DNA from: Mesorhizobium ciceri WSM4083
GTDB taxonomy: Bacteria; Pseudomonadota; Alphaproteobacteria; Rhizobiales; Rhizobiaceae
DNA length: 64,000 nucleotides
Assembly: GCF_000519305.1 (NCBI RefSeq)
Contig: NZ_JAFG01000004.1
Coordinates: forward strand, 1-64,000
Direction: 5' to 3'
Below are positions 1 to 8,498 of this stretch, piece by piece. Under the pieces are notes generated by a model. It saw only the letters and a program-made list of their open reading frames with translations, was not told where the DNA came from and ran no database searches. The position numbers and the translations under genes are program-made. Numbering within the stretch: position 1 is the first letter of the stretch; each line of letters opens with the position of its first letter.

Positions 1-78
1 AGTAATAACAGATCGTTACCCCAACCAAGCGGGCGGCAGCTTCCGCAATTTCATTCGATTCTGACTGGAGGTCAGAAA

Positions 79-1254
79 ATGAACATCAAGAGCCTTCTCC
101 TCGGCTCCGCTGCGGCCCTGATCGCAGTTTCCGGTGCGCGCGCCGCCGACGCCGTCGTCGTCGCCGAGCCGGAACCCGCTGAATACGTCAAGATTTGCGA
201 CGTCTACGGCGCTGGCTACTTCTACATCCCCGGCACCGAAACCTGCCTGCGCATCGGCGGCTATGTCCGCGAAGATATCGGCGTGGGCGATGCCGGCTCG
301 TTCGATGGCGTCAATCACGTTACGGACCATCAGAATGGCGACGACAACTCGACCTACTGGAAGAACACCCGCTTCACGCTGAAGACCTGGACCGGCCAGG
401 AAACCGAGCTCGGCACGTTGAAGACCTACACCGAATACCGCATCAATTTCGGCAACAGCTACGGCGACTATGATGACGGGCACACTATCGCTGCCAATGG
501 AGCGGGTGGTTGGCAGGCTCGAAACAAGGGCAGCGCCCTGGAATTCGCCTGGATCCAGCTCGGCGGTCTGCGCGTCGGTGCTGACGAATCGGCCTTCGAT
601 ACGTTCATCGGCTACGCCGGCAACGTCATCAACGACACGATCGTGCCCTACGGCAATTTCCAGACCAACGTGATCCAGTACTACTTCGATGCAGGCAACG
701 GTCTCTCGGCCGTGGTTTCGCTCGAAGAAGGTTCCGGTGAGGTTGGCACCATCGACAGCTATGTTCCGCATGTCGTCGGCGGTCTGAAGTACACGCAGGG
801 CTGGGGCGCCATCACTGGTGTTGTGTCGTATGACAGCAACTACGAGGAAGTCGCCGGCAAGGTTCGCCTGGACGTGAACGCCACCAACGAACTGTCGCTG
901 TTCTTGATGGCCGGCTACGGCACCGACGACAACCTCAACGATCATACCAACAACATCGACGCGCTCGGCCGCGGCTTCTACAAGCAGTGGGGCGGCAACT
1001 GGGCTCTGTGGGGCGGTGGCACCTACAAGTTCAACGAGAAGACCTCGTTCAACCTGCAGGCGTCGTATGACGACTGGAAGGATATCGGCGTCGCGGCGAA
1101 CGTCGCCTACACCGTTGTTCCTGGCCTCACGGTCACGGCCGAAGTCGATTGGCAGCAGGTCGGTCAAAAAGCCTTCGACAACGACTCCGCCTGGGTCCTG
1201 GCAACCAAGAAGAACAACGTCGGCGGTCTCCTCCGCTTCCAGCGCGATTTCTAA
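79..1254 (+). CDS. Outer membrane porin, Omp2b type
   Basis: General diffusion porin of the alphaproteobacterial porin family, placed as a trimeric beta barrel in the outer membrane. The 391-residue product starts with a signal peptide ending in ARA-AD at about residue 23, followed by the family's conserved start (VKICDVYGAGYFYIPGTE, then CLRIGGYVR). The rest is alternating amphipathic beta strands ending in FQRDF with a C-terminal phenylalanine, as expected for Bam-dependent insertion. A GGAGG ribosome site lies 6 to 10 bases before the ATG and sits in a small hairpin (CTGAC, loop TGGAG, GTCAG, 61-75). A strong intrinsic terminator follows directly, so this is a single-gene transcript. The family is very secure; substrate selectivity cannot be read. 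Confidence 0.93.
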   Translation: MNIKSLLLGSAAALIAVSGARAADAVVVAEPEPAEYVKICDVYGAGYFYIPGTETCLRIGGYVREDIGVGDAGSFDGVNHVTDHQNGDDNSTYWKNTRFTLKTWTGQETELGTLKTYTEYRINFGNSYGDYDDGHTIAANGAGGWQARNKGSALEFAWIQLGGLRVGADESAFDTFIGYAGNVINDTIVPYGNFQTNVIQYYFDAGNGLSAVVSLEEGSGEVGTIDSYVPHVVGGLKYTQGWGAITGVVSYDSNYEEVAGKVRLDVNATNELSLFLMAGYGTDDNLNDHTNNIDALGRGFYKQWGGNWALWGGGTYKFNEKTSFNLQASYDDWKDIGVAANVAYTVVPGLTVTAEVDWQQVGQKAFDNDSAWVLATKKNNVGGLLRFQRDF

Positions 1255-1278
1255 TCAATTTCGCCTTGTCGAAATCGA

Positions 1279-1306
1279 AACCCGGCGGGCGACCGCCGGG
1301 TTTTTT
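1279..1306 (+). terminator. Intrinsic terminator of the porin gene
   Basis: Eight-base GC-only stem (CCCGGCGG / CCGCCGGG, 1281-1288 and 1293-1300) with a GCGA tetraloop, extended by AA/TT pairs and followed by TTTTTT. It begins 25 bases after the porin stop codon. Confidence 0.9.
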
Positions 1307-1482
1307 CATGCCGGGTTTTCATTGGCTCACCAAAATGCGGCGACGCCGCCCCCGAGACCGAGCCCCTGCACTTCTTGAAGGTTTGCGAGCGGACAATAGC
1401 CAGCTGACGAAGCCGAGCCCTGACAGTTCCGGCAATCGGGTCTATTCGCCAGTCCCCCAGCGCCGGAGCTTTCGCGGCTGGA

Positions 1483-3150
1483 TCAATTCCCAGCCAAATC
1501 ACCCAAGCCATCGATCAGCGGTTGGATTGCGCTGCCATAGTTCTTCCAGCGACTGACGGACGAGGTGTAGATCGGTTGTCGAACCTGCCAGCGGCTAAAC
1601 GTGTTCACCGCACCGCCCTTGTCAAAGAATCGCAGGCAGGCGTCGTCCCATGGCAGTCCCAGATGGTCGATCAGGCGGCGCGATTGGCCTTCCTGGTCGG
1701 AGACCATGTCCTCATAGCGGTTCTGCAGGATTTGCCCTGGAAAAATCTTGCCCCAATGACCCATAAGCCGGTCGTACTCGCGATAATACAGTCCGAGCGT
1801 ATGGAGGTCGGCGTTGTAGATATTGTCCTCGTTGAAACTCAGGAAATAGCACGAGATGCAATTGTCGATGGCATCGCGACGGCAGTGAATGATTTGTGCC
1901 TTGGGAAACAGGATCCTTATAAGGCCGATAAGCTCAAAATTATGCGGCAGCTTGTCGACTATCCGCCGCGCGTCGGGCGATCGTTGCCTGATATGGGCGA
2001 GATATTCATCGGCCAGGGACTTCGACTGTTCAACAGTCATGTCCAGGATAGATCTACGCAATTCCTCCGGCGAGCGCGTTTTCGGCGCCAGCCTGTTTGT
2101 GATGCGCCGGAGCTTTGTCAACTCGCCGGCTCCATGCACGTCGGGATGGCTAGCAAGGATCTGCTCGGTCAAAGTGGTGCCTGAACGCGGCATGCCAAGC
2201 ACGAAAACAGGCACGTCCGATGTGCTTCCATGACCTGCCTTGGCGGCCAGCATCCGGGGGTCGAACAGTTCGATCATGAAATCGACGCTGCGCCGATAGG
2301 AGTCCATGTCGAAGCGGCGGGTTGACAGTTCCTTTGCCTGGCGGAAATGGCCGATCGCCCCGTCGTAGCGCCCGATATCGTTCAGTATTTTCCCGGCCGC
2401 ATGGTGGAACTGCTGTGTGCTTTTCCTGTCGAGTCCCGGATTTTTCAACTCGGTCAGAATGGATTTCAATTCCGCCGGCTCTTCAGCGAATTTTCGGATG
2501 CTGGCCAGGCCGTTGTAGGCGGCCGCGATATCCTGACGGTGGCCGATCGCCTCCTTCATATATCTCGCCGCCTCGTCCATCCGACCGAGGCTTACAAGCG
2601 CATTGGCCAGTCCCATTCGAATGGCGGAACGGCCGCTGTCGATTTCAAGCGCTTTCTCATAAAGCGGCACCGCAGCGTCGGCCTTGCCGAATTCGGTGTA
2701 GGCGCGGCCAAGGGCGCAAAGCGCCTCCACCCAGCCGGCTTTCAACTGGCAGGCAACCTCAAAATGCCGGATCGCATCGGAATGTTCGCCGACCTTCAAA
2801 TAGGTTTCACCCAGCGTCAGGTGATAGTGCGGATTTTGAGGTGCTTCCCTCACGGCCCTCTCAAAACATCGAATGGCCATCTCGTCATCCAGATCGAGCG
2901 CAAAGGTGCCCAGCAAGTACAAAGCAAGAGGATGTCGGGGATTGCGCGCCAATACGCGCTGGCAAAGCGCCTCTGCCTCCGCCAACCGATCTGCCCGCTG
3001 AAGGTTGAGGGCCTGCCTGAGCAGTGCGTCATCTGCCTGCGCGCGCGGCACTGGTTTCGCGGTCGGTTGCACGATTTTCTGCTGAGAGATTTTGGGGCCA
3101 GCAGGGCCCTTGAGATGCTTGGACCAGGCTGGTGGCAATCGATTGCTCAT
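1483..3150 (-). CDS. TPR-domain sulfotransferase, copy 1
   Basis: Predicted PAPS-dependent sulfotransferase with an N-terminal tetratricopeptide array. About residues 40-300 are TPR-like helical pairs (for example LYEKALEID, LGRMDEAARYMKEAI). The C-terminal half is a Sulfotransfer domain with the 5'-phosphosulfate loop PRSGTTL near residue 318 and the 3'-phosphate motif RRDAIDN near residue 424. There is no signal peptide or membrane segment, so it is probably cytoplasmic. The acceptor is unknown; relatives act on carbohydrates or proteins. It is a clear paralogue of the next gene along its whole length (same MSNRLPPAWSKHLK start, same RWQVRQPIY end region). The ATG at 3150 matches the start of the paralogue. 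Confidence 0.88.
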   Translation of the reverse strand: MSNRLPPAWSKHLKGPAGPKISQQKIVQPTAKPVPRAQADDALLRQALNLQRADRLAEAEALCQRVLARNPRHPLALYLLGTFALDLDDEMAIRCFERAVREAPQNPHYHLTLGETYLKVGEHSDAIRHFEVACQLKAGWVEALCALGRAYTEFGKADAAVPLYEKALEIDSGRSAIRMGLANALVSLGRMDEAARYMKEAIGHRQDIAAAYNGLASIRKFAEEPAELKSILTELKNPGLDRKSTQQFHHAAGKILNDIGRYDGAIGHFRQAKELSTRRFDMDSYRRSVDFMIELFDPRMLAAKAGHGSTSDVPVFVLGMPRSGTTLTEQILASHPDVHGAGELTKLRRITNRLAPKTRSPEELRRSILDMTVEQSKSLADEYLAHIRQRSPDARRIVDKLPHNFELIGLIRILFPKAQIIHCRRDAIDNCISCYFLSFNEDNIYNADLHTLGLYYREYDRLMGHWGKIFPGQILQNRYEDMVSDQEGQSRRLIDHLGLPWDDACLRFFDKGGAVNTFSRWQVRQPIYTSSVSRWKNYGSAIQPLIDGLGDLAGN

Positions 3151-3363
3151 GGTGTCTGGCTAACAAAAAGAGCCACAGGAATCCAGCGTTCTGACCTGCC
3201 TCGCGGCAACGTGCACTAACCAAACAGGATTCTAGAGGGCAGTTTCAAAGCGAGCTAACGCGGCTCGTCCTGGCATCTCGGGCAGTGCCGTTTGTCGCCT
3301 CAAAGCACGGAGCACGATAGCGGGCCGCGCTTTCGCCCTTACTGGCGCCAACGAAAACAGCTC
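3151..3363. repeat. Decayed duplicate of the segment 5083-5331
   Basis: This gap aligns by eye with 5083-5331, the intergenic region and first codons of the aminotransferase gene. Shared blocks include AATCCAGCG, GCGGCAAC, TTTCAAGCGAGCT (here TTTCAAAGCGAGCT), GTGCCGTTTGTCG and GGCGCCAA, in the same order and spacing apart from small indels. It marks the edge of a tandem duplication that also produced the two sulfotransferase genes. Confidence 0.8.
3283..3362 (+). pseudogene. Remnant of the aminotransferase 5' end
   Basis: Short coding relic matching 5248-5331 of the aminotransferase gene (blocks GTGCCGTTTGTCG, AAGCAC, GGCCGCGCTTT, GGCGCCAA, ACAGCT). The matching start codon region is deleted and indels break the frame, so it cannot be translated as an aminotransferase. 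Similarity stops abruptly around 3363, shortly before the stop codon of sulfotransferase copy 2 at 3382, which places the duplication junction there. Confidence 0.75.
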
Positions 3364-3381
3364 GAATACGGTACAGATTAA

Positions 3382-5082
3382 TCAGAGTTCGGCCAGATCG
3401 CCGAGGGCCTCTATCAGCGGCCGAATCCTGCCTTCATAATTTTTCCAGCGCTTGATCGACGAGCCATAGATCGGCTGGCGTACCTGCCAGCGGCTCAGCG
3501 TCCTGACGGAGCCGGCCTTGTCGAAGAAGCGGAGGCAGGCGTCATCCCATTCGAGCCCAAGATGATCGATCAGGCGGCGGGATTGTCCTTCCTGGCTGGA
3601 AACAAGATCTTCGTATCGGTTCTCAAGAATCCGCCCAGGCAACACCGTATGCCAATGACGCATTAATCGGTCATACTCCCGATAGTATAGTCCAAGACAC
3701 GTTAAATCGCTGATGTAAGCGTGATTTTTATTCAGGTTGGAGAATAACAGCGATAAACAATTATCAACAGCATCCCGCCGGCAATGGATAATGCGAGCGT
3801 TCGGGAAGAGGATTGCGATAAGGCCAATAGCCTCGAAATTGTGCGGCATCTTATCGATAATTCGCGCCGCGGAGGGCGCATAAAGACGCAGGTTGGCGAG
3901 GTAGTCCTCGGCAAAAGTCCGGGATTGCTGGATCGTCATCGACCGGAGGTTTTTTCCAAAGGGCTCTTCCGATGTCTTCGTCAGACCGCTGGCTGCCGCT
4001 ATACGTCTCAGCTTGGTGAGTTCGCCGGCTCCATGGACATCCGGATGACTGGAGCAGATTTGCTCGGTAAGCGTCGTGCCTGAGCGTGGCATTCCCAAGA
4101 CGAATACGGGGGTTTCGGACGGATCGCCATACTTCGCCGCGCTCGTCAAAAACTCCGCGCTGAACAGCCGGATGATGGAATCAACACGCCTGCGGTAGAG
4201 TTCGATTTCAAAATCGTCGTGGGGCTTAACAGCCTTCGCCCTCAGAAAATGGTCCATCGCTTCATCATAGCGGCCAAGATCATTCAGGATCTTGCCTGCC
4301 GCAAGATGAAGGGCATATGGTTGGTCGTCCGAGGCTGCCGGGTTGGAAATTTCACCGAGAATCTGTTTGAGTTCCGGCGGCTCCTCGGAGAATTTGTGGA
4401 TGTTAACAAGAGCCTGATAGGCATCCGCAACGTCAACTCGACGGTCTATGGTCTCTTTGAGATAGCTGGTCGCCTCGTCCATACGTCCAAGGTTGATAAG
4501 GACGCTCGCCAGGCCCATTCGGACCGTCGGGTGGTCTCGATTGATTCCGAGTGCCTTCTCATAGACCGACAAGGCGATATCTGCCTTGTCAAACTTTCCA
4601 TAAGCATCTCCTAGTCCACGGAGAGCTTCTACCAGATCGGGCTTCAGTTCACAGGCGCGCTGCAGATGCCTAATCGCTGGAGGATAGTCACCGATCTTCA
4701 AATAGGCTTCGCCCAGACTAAGTTGATAATAAGGATTGTTGGGCTCCTGGTCGGCCGCCCGAGCAAAATACCTAATTGCCAACTCGTTGTCGACACCAAG
4801 CCCGAGCGTGCCGAGTATGTAGAGGGCCAATGCGTGGTTAGGCTTGCGGGTCAGAACGCGATGGCATAGCTCCTCTGCTTCAGGAAGCCGCTTGGCCTGC
4901 TGAAACTGGAGCGCCTGCCTCAGCAGCATGTCGTCGTTCACCGCAGGCGGCTGCGGTTTCGCTTTCGGCTGCGCGGTCTTCGGCTGCGCGGTCTTCGGCT
5001 GCACGATTTTCGGCGGCGCGATTGTCGGCCCGGTCTGTGCCTTCAGATGCTTGGACCAGGCTGGTGGCAATCGATTGCTCAT
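3382..5082 (-). CDS. TPR-domain sulfotransferase, copy 2
   Basis: Second TPR-sulfotransferase, 566 residues, same architecture as copy 1: TPR helices over about residues 50-310, PAPS 5'-loop PRSGTTL near residue 332 and 3'-phosphate motif RRDAVDN near residue 436. The ATG at 5082 is chosen over the GTG one codon upstream because the paralogue starts with MSNRLPP. It differs by a longer proline/lysine linker (repeated QPKTA) made by a 15-base direct repeat at 4966-4995. Both copies keep the cofactor motifs, so both may be active, perhaps on different acceptors; the acceptor is unknown. Confidence 0.88.
   Translation of the reverse strand: MSNRLPPAWSKHLKAQTGPTIAPPKIVQPKTAQPKTAQPKAKPQPPAVNDDMLLRQALQFQQAKRLPEAEELCHRVLTRKPNHALALYILGTLGLGVDNELAIRYFARAADQEPNNPYYQLSLGEAYLKIGDYPPAIRHLQRACELKPDLVEALRGLGDAYGKFDKADIALSVYEKALGINRDHPTVRMGLASVLINLGRMDEATSYLKETIDRRVDVADAYQALVNIHKFSEEPPELKQILGEISNPAASDDQPYALHLAAGKILNDLGRYDEAMDHFLRAKAVKPHDDFEIELYRRRVDSIIRLFSAEFLTSAAKYGDPSETPVFVLGMPRSGTTLTEQICSSHPDVHGAGELTKLRRIAAASGLTKTSEEPFGKNLRSMTIQQSRTFAEDYLANLRLYAPSAARIIDKMPHNFEAIGLIAILFPNARIIHCRRDAVDNCLSLLFSNLNKNHAYISDLTCLGLYYREYDRLMRHWHTVLPGRILENRYEDLVSSQEGQSRRLIDHLGLEWDDACLRFFDKAGSVRTLSRWQVRQPIYGSSIKRWKNYEGRIRPLIEALGDLAEL
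4966..5010. repeat. 15-bp in-frame tandem repeat in the sulfotransferase linker
   Basis: Two identical 15-base units (CGGCTGCGCGGTCTT at 4966-4980 and 4981-4995) and a third diverged unit to 5010. Read on the minus strand they encode repeated QPKTA-like residues in the linker before the TPR region. The unit length is a multiple of three, so copy number changes would keep the frame. Copy 1 has only one equivalent of this segment. Confidence 0.8.
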
Positions 5083-5199
5083 CACGTGTCGCTAGCAAAA
5101 AGGGACGAAAGAATCCAGCGCTACGGATCTGCCCGGCGGCAACTTGCACCGACCCATCCGGCGCGCTAGCAAGAAGGCCCTTTCAAGCGAGCTTCCGCC

Positions 5200-6312
5200 A
5201 TGCACCAGCGCCCTCCCCTCATGCCGCTCATCGCAGCGCTTCCCTCGACGGTGCCGTTTGTCGGCCCCGAAGCACAGGAGCGCGAGCGTGGCCGCGCTTT
5301 TCGCGCCCGCATCGGCGCCAATGAGAGCAGCTTTGGTCCCTCGCCGCGCGTCATCGCCCGCATGGCCGAGATCGCCGGCGACATGTGGATGTATTGCGAT
5401 CCCGACAATCACGATCTGAAGGTGGCGGCGGCCGCGCATCACGGCGTAAAGACAGAGAACGTCGTTGTCGGCGAAGGCATAGATGGCCTGCTCGCTCTGG
5501 TGGCACGCATGTATGTGGCACCCGGCGATGCTGTGGTCACCTCGCTCGGCGCTTATCCGACCTTCAACTTCCACATTGCCGGTGTCGGCGGGCGACTGGT
5601 GACGGTCCCTTACGAGAACGACAAGGAAAGCCTGGACGGCCTGCTGGCGGCGGTGCGCAGGGACAAGGCGCCGCTGGTCTATCTCTCCAATCCCGACAAT
5701 CCGATGGGTAGCTGGTGGGAGGCGAGCGAGCTTACCCGTTTCAGCAAGGCGCTGCCGGAAACCACCATGCTGGTGCTCGACGAGGCCTATGGCGAACTCG
5801 GACCGGCCTCGGCGCTGCCGCCGATCGATATCTCCAGGCCAAACGTCATCCGCATGCGCACCTTCTCGAAGGCGTACGGGCTGGCGGGCATACGCTGCGG
5901 CTATGCGATCGCCGAGGCTCAGGTGATCCGCGACTTCGAGAAGATCCGCAACCATTATGGCGTCAGCCGCATGGCGCAGATCGCCGGCGTCGAGGCGCTC
6001 GCCGATCAGGACTATCTGCAAAGCGTGGTGGCGCGGGTCGCGGCCGGCCGCCGACGCATCGCCGGCATTGCCGAAGCGAACGGGCTGAAGCCACTGGCGT
6101 CGGCGACCAATTTCGTCACCATCGATTGCTGCGGCGACGGCGCCTTCGCGCTGAAAGTTCTGCAAGCCCTGCTGTCGCGCGACGTCTTCATCCGCAAACC
6201 GATGGTGCCACGGCTCGACCGCTGCATCCGCGTCAGCGTCGGCCTCGACCATGAGCTCGACATCTTTGCCGAGGAATTGCCTGGCGCGCTGGCAACAGCG
6301 CGGGGAAACTAG
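5200..6312 (+). CDS. PLP-dependent aminotransferase, HisC-like
   Basis: Class I/II (fold type I) aminotransferase resembling histidinol-phosphate aminotransferase. Visible family marks are GANESSFGPSP near the start, NPDNPMG for cofactor phosphate/substrate binding, LDEAYGE with the pyridine-N aspartate, and the Schiff-base lysine in TFSKAYGLAG at about K224, then the substrate-carboxylate arginine region RVSVG. At 370 residues it is of normal length. A second ATG at 5221 is an alternative start. No other his genes are nearby, so the substrate may be another amino acid such as an aromatic one. Its first 130 bases also occur as a decayed copy at 3283-3362. Confidence 0.85.
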   Translation: MHQRPPLMPLIAALPSTVPFVGPEAQERERGRAFRARIGANESSFGPSPRVIARMAEIAGDMWMYCDPDNHDLKVAAAAHHGVKTENVVVGEGIDGLLALVARMYVAPGDAVVTSLGAYPTFNFHIAGVGGRLVTVPYENDKESLDGLLAAVRRDKAPLVYLSNPDNPMGSWWEASELTRFSKALPETTMLVLDEAYGELGPASALPPIDISRPNVIRMRTFSKAYGLAGIRCGYAIAEAQVIRDFEKIRNHYGVSRMAQIAGVEALADQDYLQSVVARVAAGRRRIAGIAEANGLKPLASATNFVTIDCCGDGAFALKVLQALLSRDVFIRKPMVPRLDRCIRVSVGLDHELDIFAEELPGALATARGN

Positions 6313-6340
6313 GATCGCGTCTGCAAGCAGCAAAAGCTGC

Positions 6341-7333
6341 CTACAAATCCATTTCCCAGGTCTGGCCAGTCAGATCCTTGCCGAAGCTGTGATGGTGCTC
6401 CTGCGAGACCAGCCAGAAGCCGGCACGTTCGTAGATCGCGCGCGCCGCAACGAGGATGTCGTTGGTCCACAGCACCAGCTTGGTGTAGCCGCAAGCCCGG
6501 GCCTGGTTCACGCATTCCGCGACCAGTCGTTTGCCGATGCCGAGGCCGCGCGCCGACGCCTCGACATGCAGCATTCTCAGCTTGGCCACCTTGTCGTCCT
6601 GATGAACCAGGAACACCGCGCCGACCGGCTCACCACCGCGCTCTGCGATCCAGCAGAAATCGCGGCCGGGCACGAAATTGCGAATGAAATCGGCGCCGAT
6701 CTCGGCGAGCATGGCCTCGAACTCGATCGTCCAGCCATATTCCTCGGCATAGAGTTGGGCCTGGCGCTGCACGACCCAGCCTACATCGCCGACGCGATGC
6801 GGCCGCAACGTCACCTCGTTGCTGTCACGGGTGGGATCTCCCAGCAATTCCCCCGCCTTGCGCAAGGCGCTGCGCAGTTCATGCAACCTGTCGTCGGGTA
6901 CGCTTTCGATCAGCCGCGCCGTGTCCCGATCGGCCGCCGCCTGCAGTCTGGCAAGCGCTGCCTCGCCCCTTGCGGTCAGCGAGAGAACCCTTCGGCGCCG
7001 GTCAGCCGGGTCCGTTTTTGCCTCGGTCAGCCCCTGGCCCGCGAACTTGCGCAGGATCCGCGTTAGATAGGCGGCATCGACACGCAACTGTCTTGATATT
7101 TCGGAGGCCGCCGGGCCATTCTCCAGCCGAAAAGCACCAGCCAGGAAACCTCGCTCCCCGGCGATTTCGGCGGAAGCCGGGTTGCTGCGGTGACCCAGTT
7201 CGAACAGCACGCGCGCCTCGGTCAAAGTGAATGCACTTTGTGTCAGCGTCTCGTCGAGAAGGCCGACGGTGCGCGTGTAGAAGCGATTGAAGCGCCTGAC
7301 ATCGGCCACCAGTGCGTTGCGTTCGTCCAGCAT
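6341..7333 (-). CDS. MarR-type regulator fused to a GNAT acetyltransferase
   Basis: Bifunctional protein of about 330 residues. The N-terminal half (about 1-150) is a MarR winged helix, with FTLTEARVLFELGH, the recognition region QLRVDAAYLTRILRKFAGQGL and the wing DPADRRRRVLSLTARGEAAL. The C-terminal half (about 170-310) is a GNAT fold with the acetyl-CoA loop ARGLGIGKRLV and the terminal YERAGF signature. The ATG at 7333 is preferred over one at 7390 because family members begin close to the MarR helices. The fusion is a recognised architecture; the acetylated substrate and bound operator are unknown. It is divergent from the acylphosphatase gene. Confidence 0.87.
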   Translation of the reverse strand: MLDERNALVADVRRFNRFYTRTVGLLDETLTQSAFTLTEARVLFELGHRSNPASAEIAGERGFLAGAFRLENGPAASEISRQLRVDAAYLTRILRKFAGQGLTEAKTDPADRRRRVLSLTARGEAALARLQAAADRDTARLIESVPDDRLHELRSALRKAGELLGDPTRDSNEVTLRPHRVGDVGWVVQRQAQLYAEEYGWTIEFEAMLAEIGADFIRNFVPGRDFCWIAERGGEPVGAVFLVHQDDKVAKLRMLHVEASARGLGIGKRLVAECVNQARACGYTKLVLWTNDILVAARAIYERAGFWLVSQEHHHSFGKDLTGQTWEMDL

Positions 7334-7496
7334 CCGCGTCCAGTTCCCAATTAGGCAGTTCCATTTTCCAAAATCAGTGGACTGAGTCAATCAAATTCAA
7401 AAGCCAGAAGGCCCAGATATCGCGCCCGCGCAGTTCCCAGGTTGCATTCCTCAGGCCATGCGCCAGATTCAAAACGAGACAGGCTTGGAGAGATTC

Positions 7497-7781
7497 ATGG
7501 CTGGTCAGCGCAGGAAAGTGCAGGCGCGCGTCTACGGCAATGTGCAAGGCGTCGGCTTCAGGGCCTGGGTTCGGGGCGAGGCCACAGGGCTTGGTCTTGC
7601 GGGCTGGGTTTGCAATGAAGCGGATGGGTCCGTAACGGCCCAGATCGCAGGCCTCGATGAAGCGGTATCGACAATGATCGAGCGCCTCTGGAAAGGGCCG
7701 GCCGGGGCTTCGGTTTCCAAGGTCGACGTCGAGGAGTTGGAGGCAGAAAACGCCCCTGTTGGGTTCAGGATCGTTGCATGA
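7497..7781 (+). CDS. acyP: Acylphosphatase
   Basis: Small cytoplasmic enzyme that hydrolyses acyl phosphates to carboxylate and phosphate. With the ATG at 7497 (GGAGAG just upstream) it is 94 residues, the usual family length. The catalytic arginine is in VQGVGFR (R22) and the catalytic asparagine in [11 protein letters not shown] (N40), with the expected spacing. An earlier ATG at 7458 would only add an unconserved tail. Confidence 0.93.
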   Translation: MAGQRRKVQARVYGNVQGVGFRAWVRGEATGLGLAGWVCNEADGSVTAQIAGLDEAVSTMIERLWKGPAGASVSKVDVEELEAENAPVGFRIVA

Positions 7782-7815
7782 AGGTGGATTTGGGCTTGAG
7801 CGCCTTGAATTAATT

Positions 7816-7823
7816 GAACGTTC
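7816..7823. promoter_or_regulatory. Candidate TetR operator
   Basis: Perfect palindrome GAACGTTC about 30 bases before the regulator's ATG. TetR-family repressors of fatty acid/leucine catabolism often bind palindromes of this kind near their own promoters; binding here is inferred. Confidence 0.4.
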
Positions 7824-7853
7824 GTTTTATTGTTGCTTCGCAGAGGAGCTGAC

Positions 7854-8498
7854 ATGGCGCGCACCACCGGATCCGATGGCGAAAAGACCGAAGCAGCCGT
7901 CCGAGAGGCGGCCGTCAATCTCATCGCGCGTTTTGGCTACGAGGCGATGTCGATGCGCCAGCTTGCCGCCGAGGTCGGCGTCCAGGCAGCCGCGCTCTAC
8001 CGCTACTTTCCAACCAAGGAAGAGCTTCTGTTCACGCTGATGCGCGAGCACATGGAAGGTCTGGCCACAGCATGGGAAGCAGCCCGCCCGGCGGACGCAG
8101 ATTCGGCGCAACTGCTCTCGGCCTATGTGCGCAATCACATCGCCTTTCACATCGAACGACGGCACGCTACGCATGTGTCGAACATGGAATTGCGCAGTCT
8201 GTCGCCGGAAAGGCTGACACAGATACTGCGCATGCGCACCGCTTACGAGAAGGAGCTGCGTGCCATCCTGCGCGACGGCGACGAGACGGGCGCCTTCAGC
8301 ATCGACGACACCGGCCTGACGGCCATGGCGCTAATCCAGATGATGACCGGCGTCATCGTCTGGTTTCGGCCGGGCGAACGGCTATCGATCGCCGAAGTCA
8401 CGGCGACATATCTTTCAATGACAATGCGGCTCGTCGGCGGGAAGATCGACGGCAGGGAGGAGAAAAATGTACACGAACACGCTCAGCTTCGGGCATGA
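7854..8498 (+). CDS. TetR-family regulator of the isovalerate/leucine catabolic genes
   Basis: TetR/AcrR repressor, 214 residues. The N-terminal helix-turn-helix is clear ([26 protein letters not shown], then [13 protein letters not shown], split here only for length), and the remainder is an all-helical ligand domain. The ATG at 7854 follows GAGGAG. The 3' end overlaps the start of the isovaleryl-CoA dehydrogenase gene by 32 bases, so the two are cotranscribed and the regulator probably controls that pathway, with an acyl-CoA as inducer (inference). The palindrome GAACGTTC upstream suggests autoregulation. Confidence 0.87.
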   Translation: MARTTGSDGEKTEAAVREAAVNLIARFGYEAMSMRQLAAEVGVQAAALYRYFPTKEELLFTLMREHMEGLATAWEAARPADADSAQLLSAYVRNHIAFHIERRHATHVSNMELRSLSPERLTQILRMRTAYEKELRAILRDGDETGAFSIDDTGLTAMALIQMMTGVIVWFRPGERLSIAEVTATYLSMTMRLVGGKIDGREEKNVHEHAQLRA

